From Limnanthes douglasii subsp. nivea (taxonomy: Eukaryota; Streptophyta; Magnoliopsida; Brassicales; Limnanthaceae): DNA of 64,000 nucleotides. The DNA lies in the NCBI GenBank assembly GCA_036936605.1, contig JAUPFV010000001.1, forward strand, positions 214,363,530 through 214,427,529, read 5' to 3'. The notes under the pieces were generated by a model that was given only the letters and a program-made list of their open reading frames with translations, did no database searches and was not told the DNA's origin. Both the position numbers and the translations under genes were made by a program. Below, one piece after another: positions 57,428 to 64,000 of this stretch; position 1 is the first letter of the stretch, and each line of letters begins with the position of its first letter.

Positions 57428-58650
57428 ATGGAAAACAGTGTATCATCCTTCCAAGTTCTAACACTCAACAAAAAATACAAAAAATGGAATATCAAAATGA
57501 AGGCTCTCCTTGGAGTGCATGATGTGTGGGATGTCGTAGAAAAAGACTTCAACGAACCCAAGATGAAACTATCCTTACTCAAGAGAAGAAAGCAAGTTTG
57601 AAAGATTTAAGAAGAAGAGACAAAAATGCATTATATCTTATCTATAAAAAATTAGATAATGATGGAATTGAAAAGATTTCAAGCGCTTCTTTCGTCAAGA
57701 AAACATGGGAAAAGTTACAAATATCTTTAAAAAGAGTCGAAAAGGTGAAAAAGGGACATCACTAAACGTTATGAGGTGAATTTGAATCCTTACATATGAA
57801 AGCGTCTGAATCTATTTCAGAATATTTCTCAAGAGTAGTAACCGTTTCTAATCAATTAAAAAGAAATGGTGAGAAATTTGAAGATGTGAGAGTAATATAA
57901 AAAAAATACCCCGTTCGTTGGATCCTAAAATTGAGCATATTGTCGTGACGAGTGAAGAAACTAAAGACTTTGAGGAAATTATGATCGAAGAACTTCAAAT
58001 ACCATTACAAGCCTATGAATAAAAACATAAGAAGAAGGAAAAGATAACTGAACAACTCCTTATAGTAGAAATCAAAGATATACATGCCAATCAAGGGGAC
58101 GATAGAAACCAACATGGCCAAGGAAATGTAGAGGCCGCAGACGAAGTGATAATAGTGGCCGTTGACGTGGTTGGAATCATAACAATAATTATTCCAACTA
58201 CAACTACGAGAAACAAGAAATCTCAACACGAGGTTGTAGAAGAAGAAATCTGAACTTTAGGTATGATAAATCTCAAATACAATGCTATAAATGTCAAAAT
58301 TTTCAATATCATGCTTCAAAATGCAGAGGTCCCGACAATAGAGTTCAGGAGAGGGCCAACTATGTGGAGTAACGACGGAGGAAAAAAATATGTTGCTACT
58401 AACATACAAAAATACTAATGAAGTTCAAGAGAACACTTGGTATCGTGACATTGGTGTAAACAACCATATGTGTGGGAAAATAAGCATATTCCTAGAGATC
58501 AATGAAACAATGAGTGAAAATGTCTCTTTTGCAGATGATACCAAAAGATCGATGAAAGGAAAATTAACTTTCTTGTTCGTGCAAAAGATGGTAGTCACCA
58601 AATAATTTCAAATGGCTATTACGTACCTAGCATAAAAAACAACATCTTGA
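57428..58650 (+). pseudogene. gag: Copia gag and start of pol (broken)
   Basis: From ATG 57428 the frame reads SFQVLTLNKKYKKWNIKMKA and DVWDVVEKDF, the Copia gag (UBN2-type) start. It changes frame near 57590 and continues as LKDLRRRDKNALYLI. A zinc knuckle CYKCQNFQYHASKC lies near 58285. A protease-like piece (WYRDIGVNNHMCG, 58438) has the usual catalytic D-S/T-G replaced by DIG. Numerous stops. Confidence 0.82.
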
Positions 58651-58654
58651 GCTC

Positions 58655-59105
58655 GGGATTGATGCGCTCAGAGATTCTTTAGTGAGGCTTAGAAGCGAAG
58701 ATGTTTGTGTGAAGGGGTCGGACTAGAGAATGTTTGTATGATGTGATAGTGAATAGTGAATTGCTAGAAATGGAAAGACAAAAAGAATATGTGAAATAAT
58801 TATTACTCAATCATTAGCCCTTTTCCCAAAAGGGAATGTCCTTTATATTAGGAAAAAAGGTAGGGGGTGAAGTTACATGTTTACCATTATTAAAATGGAT
58901 TTCTTACCCCACTATCTTACTATTTACAAACAAGTTCTAGGGGACTATCACTCAGGTCCCTCACTTCTTATGTGTGCTTTACTTTGGTCCTTAGACACTT
59001 AACATATTGTTCTTAACCTTATTAGTAGGACAAATTACATGCCAAACACCTATATTTTCCTTCCCTTATCAGGAATAACTTCTAGAATAGGGCTATAATA
59101 TTCAT
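58655..59105. mobile_element. About 450 bp inserted into the Copia pol
   Basis: The Copia frame breaks off after NGYYVPSIKNNILS-like sequence near 58650 and picks up again at about 59110. The DNA between has no Copia motifs, includes the inverted word CCCTTTTCCCAAAAGGG near 58820, and looks like a solo LTR or a non-coding element. Its ends and target duplication could not be fixed. Confidence 0.5.
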
Positions 59106-59109
59106 GTGA

Positions 59110-61847
59110 AAAATTATAGTCTTTTTATGAGAGGTGACAAAAAATATTTAATTGTTAAAGTTCGAATGTCAAAATTTAGAATGTTTCCTTTGAATATTAA
59201 AAATGATGTTGCAAAGTGTCTTAAAGCTTGTTACAAAGATGCTTCGTGGCTATGACATGTTCGATTTGGGTATTTAAACTTTAAAAGTTTAGAGTTATTA
59301 TACAAGAAAGAAATGGTGAGAAGATTACATTGTATCAATCACCCTCACCAACTATACAAAGGATGTTTACTCGGGATACAATTCAAAAAACGTATTCCAA
59401 ATGAGTGAGAATCAAGAGCCAAAAAACCTATTAAACTTATTCATACTGATATGTATGGTCCAATCAAACCGAACTATTTACGTAACAGTAACTACTTCAT
59501 TCTTTAAATTGATGTTTTTTAGGAAAAACTTGGGTACACTTCTTCAATTACAAATCTAAAGTGTCTCGTATATTTAAAAAGCTCAAAGCAGTTGTTGAAA
59601 AGGATAACGAAAATAAGATTAAAGCCATGAGATCTGACCGAGGAGGAGAGTTCACATCCAATGAATTCTGAGATTTTGTGAAGCAAATGGAATTCTTCAC
59701 CACTTGAAGGTTCCCTAATCTCATCAACAAAACCGTGTGGCAAAAAAAAAGAATATAACAATCCTCGATATGGCGTAAAGCATGCTCAAAAGCAAGAAAC
59801 TGCCTAAGGAGTTTTGGGTGGAATAAGTGGCATATATGATCTAATTTTCTAACTGGTCTCCAATAAGAAGTATTTGGGGAAAGACACCACAAGAAGTATG
59901 AAGTAGAAGAAAGACCGAAATTTTCCACTTGAGAGTATTTGGTAGTGTAGCTATGCCCATGTACGACCAATGAACCAAACTGGATAATTAAAGCAAGAGT
60001 TTTATCTTCATCGGCTACGACTCAAGTTCCAAAGGCTAAAAGCTACACAACCCAAAAAAATAAGAAGGTTGTGATAAGGTAAGGCATGATAGTAGATGAA
60101 TAAGGAAAATGGGTGTTTGGGTCTCGTAAAAATAAGGTCACATTTTCCCAAACATTAAAGAAGATAACATATATTGAATGAGAAATCAAAAGCGATTGGA
60201 ACCCCACAAGCTTCCCCAATATCAATTACTCATAGAGACTCACTACCTTACTCATCGTCAAATGGTAATCAAAGAGAGAGAGAGAGTTGTGAAACATATA
60301 AAAATCCTTAGTGATCTTTATGAGGTAATCAAACCAGTGAATAACCTTACACTATTTTGTCTATTTACTGATTGTGAACCAGTAGCATTTCAAGAAGTTA
60401 GACGAAAGAAAACGTAAATAGACACGATGGACAAAGAAAATAGATCCCTCGAGAAAATTGACACATGGGAACTCACCTCACTTCCCAAAAAGTACAGGAA
60501 AATAAATGTGAAATGGTTATACAAAAAAAATGCTAATGGGAGATTGAAAAACATAAAGCGAGGCTTGTTACAAAAGGATATAGTCAAAAAACTGGAATTA
60601 ACTATGATGAGGTATTCGCCCCAGTTCCTTGATTGGAAACTATTAGACTAATAATTTTTTTGGCAGCTCAAAACAAGTGAAAGATACGACAAATGGATGT
60701 AAAGTCAGCACTTATAAATATTTTTCTTGAAGAATAAGTCTACATTCAATTACCATTAGGCTACGAAGTAAAAGGTCACAAAGATAAGGTGTTGAAGCTA
60801 AATAAGGCTCTTTATGGGCTAAAACAAGCACCAAGGGCATGGGATAGTATAATCGAAAAGTATTTCCGAGAGAATGGATTCAACAAATGTACCTAGAGCA
60901 CACTATATATACCCAGATCAAAGATGGAGATATTTTGGTTATGTGCCTCTACGTGGAAAATTTTATCTTCACCGGAAGCAGCCCAAACATGCTCAATAAA
61001 TTCAAAGAAGTAATGACGAAGGAATTCAAGATGACATACATGAGGCTCATGAAATCTATGCAACAGATATTCTTACGAAGTTTAAGACGAAGAACTATAA
61101 GGTGATAAATACACCTATGAAGTTTGAAGTCAAAGTATCCAAACATGAAGAATGAAAAAGTGCAGATCCGATATTATTCAAAATTTTGATGGGAAGTCTA
61201 TGTTATCTAACTTACACGAGACCGGATATTTTTCATGCAGTTGGATTGGTTAGTCGCTACATGGAATCTCTAACAACAACTCATTTCAAGGTGGCAAAAG
61301 GAATCCATCGTCATCTAAAAGGTACAATCAACTTTGGCTTACTCTATTTAATTTCTAATGATTATAAGTTTGTTGCCTATATCAATAGTGATTAGGGTGG
61401 AGACATAAATAATCGAAGGAGTACTACTAAATCTTTATTTTTCATGGGAAATATTGCTTTCATATGGATGTCAAATAAACAACCGATTGTCACATTGTCC
61501 ACTTGTGAGATGGAATACGTTGTTGCTATTACTTGTGTTAGTCATGTAATTTAGCTTAGAAATATATTGAAGGAGATAAACTTAACATAAAAGGAGCTGA
61601 CTAAGGTGTATGTTAATAATAAGTTAGTCATCGCTTTATCCAAGAATCTAGTATTCCATGATCAAAGCAAGCACATAGATTTTCACTACCACTACATAAA
61701 TGAGTGTATTTCAAGAAAGGATGTGAAAGTTGAATATGTGAAGACACAAGATCAAGCTACCTATATTTTCACCAAGCTACTCAAAAGGAAAGAATTTAAA
61801 ATACTAAGGAAATTACTATGGGTCGCGGGATCAAGTTTAAGGAGGAG
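59110..61847 (+). pseudogene. pol: Copia pol: integrase, RT, RNase H (broken)
   Basis: Integrase pieces: KCLKACYKDASWL, LIHTDMYGPIKPN (about 59430) and AMRSDRGGEFTSNEF (about 59625). RT pieces: [12 protein letters not shown] (about 60810) and LYVENFIFTGSS (about 60950), where the active-site YVDD has become YVEN. RNase H: LCYLTYTRPDIFHAVGLVSRY (from 61200), CEMEYV, and HIDFHYHYI (about 61670). Stops and shifts occur throughout. The order integrase before RT defines the Copia superfamily. Confidence 0.85.
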
Positions 61848-62242
61848 TGTTGGATCACAAACTTGATCCAAATAATAAAGTCCAATGAAGCCCATTTAAG
61901 AAGACCCATGAATAAATTAGATTATTGGCTTACTATGGAAGCCACATCTTCTTGGTTTACTACGAAAGCTACATTTTGTAGTTTGTTTTAGAAGATCTCA
62001 TTTGTTGGCTTGTTTTGGAAGTTTAGCTTCCTATAAATAGTGGATCTCACAACACCATACATATCAACAAGAAATTAAGATAGAAAATTAGAGTGAAGAT
62101 AAAGGGACAAGAGAACTCTCTTGAATGTTAGAAAACATATTTTTCTTTAAGTGTGAGTTGAATGCGTGACTTGTAATATTCCCTCCTTTTCTATATATAT
62201 ATATATATTTGTTTTTGAGTGTTTCATGTCTTATTGATAACA

Positions 62243-63310
62243 AATTTTGTGTAAATCCAAACAAATTTCCGTTACATCGGAAGTTATCAAGTGGCCATAT
62301 ACACATGTTTCAAGGCGAGATAGTTAAATGTTGGAACTGAGTTAAAGATGTATCGATCGACTAGTGTGACATAGAGCGGAACCATTTCAATATGGCTTAT
62401 TCTTTGATGGGGTGTCTAGTGAAGTTCAAGTAATGCTAATTACCCTCAGTCTTAGTGGGGAATTCTCTATATCTAGTATGAGATTTTAGATTACTATTGT
62501 TAAGGGAACATGTTTTTTATAAGTATATTTGAATGTGGGGGTTCACCTACCATTGTAACCAAGATTTTAGAGTTTAGTTTTTCTTTTTATGGTCGACATA
62601 TTCCCAACTCAAACAGTGCAGAATATTTGGCGGTTTTTGGTTACAATGATCACGGAGCCGGTCGTCGGTGTTTCTCAAGCAATATGGATGATACTCCAAA
62701 TTCCAATGAATATTGTGGATGCTATTTGATCTATTTTTACTAGCATAATATTTACCATCATAAGATTATGAAATATCTTCCAAAGTCCAACAAAATAGGA
62801 AAGCAAGCTTCATTTTTAGTAGATATTGAAATATTAGTTGACAAAAAGGGTCTGTTTCACACTTCTCAAGACTGGAGCTTCCAAGTGATATGAATAGCCA
62901 TACTTGGTTATACACTTGCATGTGTTTTTCTTCTATATTATTTATTAGGTTCGAATCTTGTTTAACCAAAGCCTTTATTGTGTGCATATTTTCTAGGATT
63001 AACAATTTTTCGTAAATTTCATGTGGAGGCTAAGTATAAGTTCTTATGACTTAAACTAGTTGTGCAATGGTGATTATCAACATAAGTAAGATTTGTGACA
63101 TAAATACAAGGAGGTAGACATGACGATGCTGATATAGAGACGATGAGCTAATTTGGTCACAATGTTCTCTTCCAACCTATACCCGATATTTTACAAAGTA
63201 AAATATCGTGGATGCATTAGAGTTTTAAGTCCATTAGAGATATTAGGTTCATTAACTCATATTATTATTCTATAAATAGTGTTATCTTATGTTTTTTTTT
63301 GTCTATATAG
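62243..63310. other. Spacer, part of it probably a 5' LTR of the next Copia element
   Basis: No recognised coding region; the 77-codon frame at 62510-62743 has no known motif. A TATA motif (TCTATAAATAG) lies near 63270, about 40 bp before the primer-binding-like site, as expected of an LTR end. The left end of that LTR was not found. Confidence 0.4.
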
Positions 63311-63313
63311 ACG

Positions 63314-64000
63314 TGGTATATGAGCATGTTCGATCCTTAGAGTAATACGATCGGGAAAGGGTAGCTATCCCCATCTTTTGCCAGATATAATATCGAATGA
63401 TGACTCTATGCAATCCATAAAGTACAAAACTTAATGTGAAAAACTATTGTTACTAGAGTTATGTCATGAAAAACAATATCTTGGCAAGCACATGTGGGGA
63501 TATATTTCAGGTACAAAGCTTCAACCTTCTGATGAAACTAGTGGCGAGAACTATGTTACGTTACTTGACACATATGAGAAGGACAACGCTAATATCATCA
63601 TTTGAATCAATAATTATGTAACTCACGCAATTGGTACTTAGTTGGCCAAGTATGAAACAGCAAAAAGAGATTTGAGATCACTTGAAAAGATTATATACCC
63701 AGTCTAATTTTGCTAGACAATACCCGTTAGAATTTGATATTTGTTCATTATAATAAAATGACTTGATTATTTTGGATTTTTATGTTACTATGTCAGATTT
63801 GTGGGATCAATTTGCTCTTATAGATCTGTAGAATTGAAAGCATTCAAGCCTTATGTTGCTAGAAGTGAAAAATCAATTATTGTATAGTTTTGTATGGCCT
63901 TACACTCAAAGTTTGAAGGATTGTTTGGAATAATTCTCCATCGATCCCCTCTTCCAACTGCAGATTCAGTTATTTATGAGTTTATTGCAGAGGAAACACG
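63314..64000 (+). pseudogene. Second Copia element: primer site and decayed gag, cut by the window edge
   Basis: TGGTATATGAGC at 63314-63325 resembles the methionine-initiator primer site TGGTATCAGAGC, and the following CATGTTCGATCC is the usual continuation in plant Copia elements. Downstream, broken + strand frames resemble a Copia gag: NNILAS, FARQYPLEFDI (about 63710), DFYVTMSDLWDQF (about 63775) and PLFQLQIQ. The rest lies beyond the window. Confidence 0.65.

Larger units (their letters stand above)
56982..62242 (+). mobile_element. Ty1/Copia LTR-retrotransposon, decayed, 5.26 kb
   Basis: LTRs at 56982-57374 and 61848-62242 start TGTTGGAT and end AACA; both contain CACCATAC(C/A)TATCAACAAG and GAAAATTAGAGTGAAGATA. 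The site after the 5' LTR, TGGTATTAAAGCC (57378), is a mutated form of the methionine-initiator tRNA primer site TGGTATCAGAGC. AAGGAGGAG before the 3' LTR is the purine tract. The flanks AATAT and AATTT fit a worn 5-bp duplication. Domain order gag-integrase-RT-RNase H is the Copia order. Confidence 0.9.

Noticed and set aside
62510..62743. 77-codon open frame, fairly balanced composition
   Set aside because: No motif or neighbouring exon supports it; too short to call in intergenic plant DNA.

Overview
The window is nuclear DNA of a flowering plant, most likely a eudicot. Two ordinary intron-bearing plant genes sit in the first fifth, and almost everything else is mobile DNA. The genus cannot be told from the sequence; the protein style fits an asterid, but that is a guess. 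There are no bacterial features, no CRISPR array and no rRNA or tRNA gene that I could see.

Layout. 1-2.3 kb: broken MULE (MuDR-type) transposase on the minus strand, flanked by a 221-bp tandem duplication rich in TCGCG words. 3.2-3.6 kb: non-autonomous fold-back element with long inverted repeats and a 10-bp target duplication, about 200 bp upstream of the next gene. 3.8-6.6 kb (+): plant cysteine oxidase gene, 5 exons, 290 aa. 7.4-12.0 kb (-): TTM1/TTM2-type gene (P-loop kinase-like domain plus CYTH domain plus C-terminal anchor), 11 exons, 660 aa; all splice phases close. The two genes converge. 12.4 kb: GA microsatellite in the TTM promoter. 13.1-14.1 kb: 26-bp minisatellite. 15.6-16.9 kb: decayed LINE-type ORF1 (-). 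17-22.5 kb: AT-rich DNA with several local tandem duplications and weak coding-like relics.

22.6-62.2 kb: LTR-retrotransposons. Elements 1 (22602-33064, TSD TACAC), 2 (35937-46033, TSD TAAGT) and 3 (46489-56924) are related Ty3/Gypsy elements of the Tat type. Each carries gag, protease, RT, RNase H, a second RNase H and integrase on the + strand, then a long antisense reading frame before the 3' LTR. Element 1 sits inside an older Tat-like element on the minus strand, whose integrase lies at 33.1-34.3 kb and whose post-pol motif lies at 22.5 kb. A worn Ty1/Copia element follows (56982-62242), and the start of another Copia element runs off the right edge.

All element genes carry stops or frameshifts, though element 3 keeps a complete integrase with HHCC and DDE residues. 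The most interesting structure is the antisense unit of the Tat elements. In three diverged copies it has a TATA box about 100 bp before the conserved ATG, a G-box about 160 bp further up, an ~85-bp intron with conserved borders, and two hairpins past its 3' end with a compensated base change in one stem. A second shared feature is an in-frame UAG-CAG at the protease/RT boundary in all three copies.
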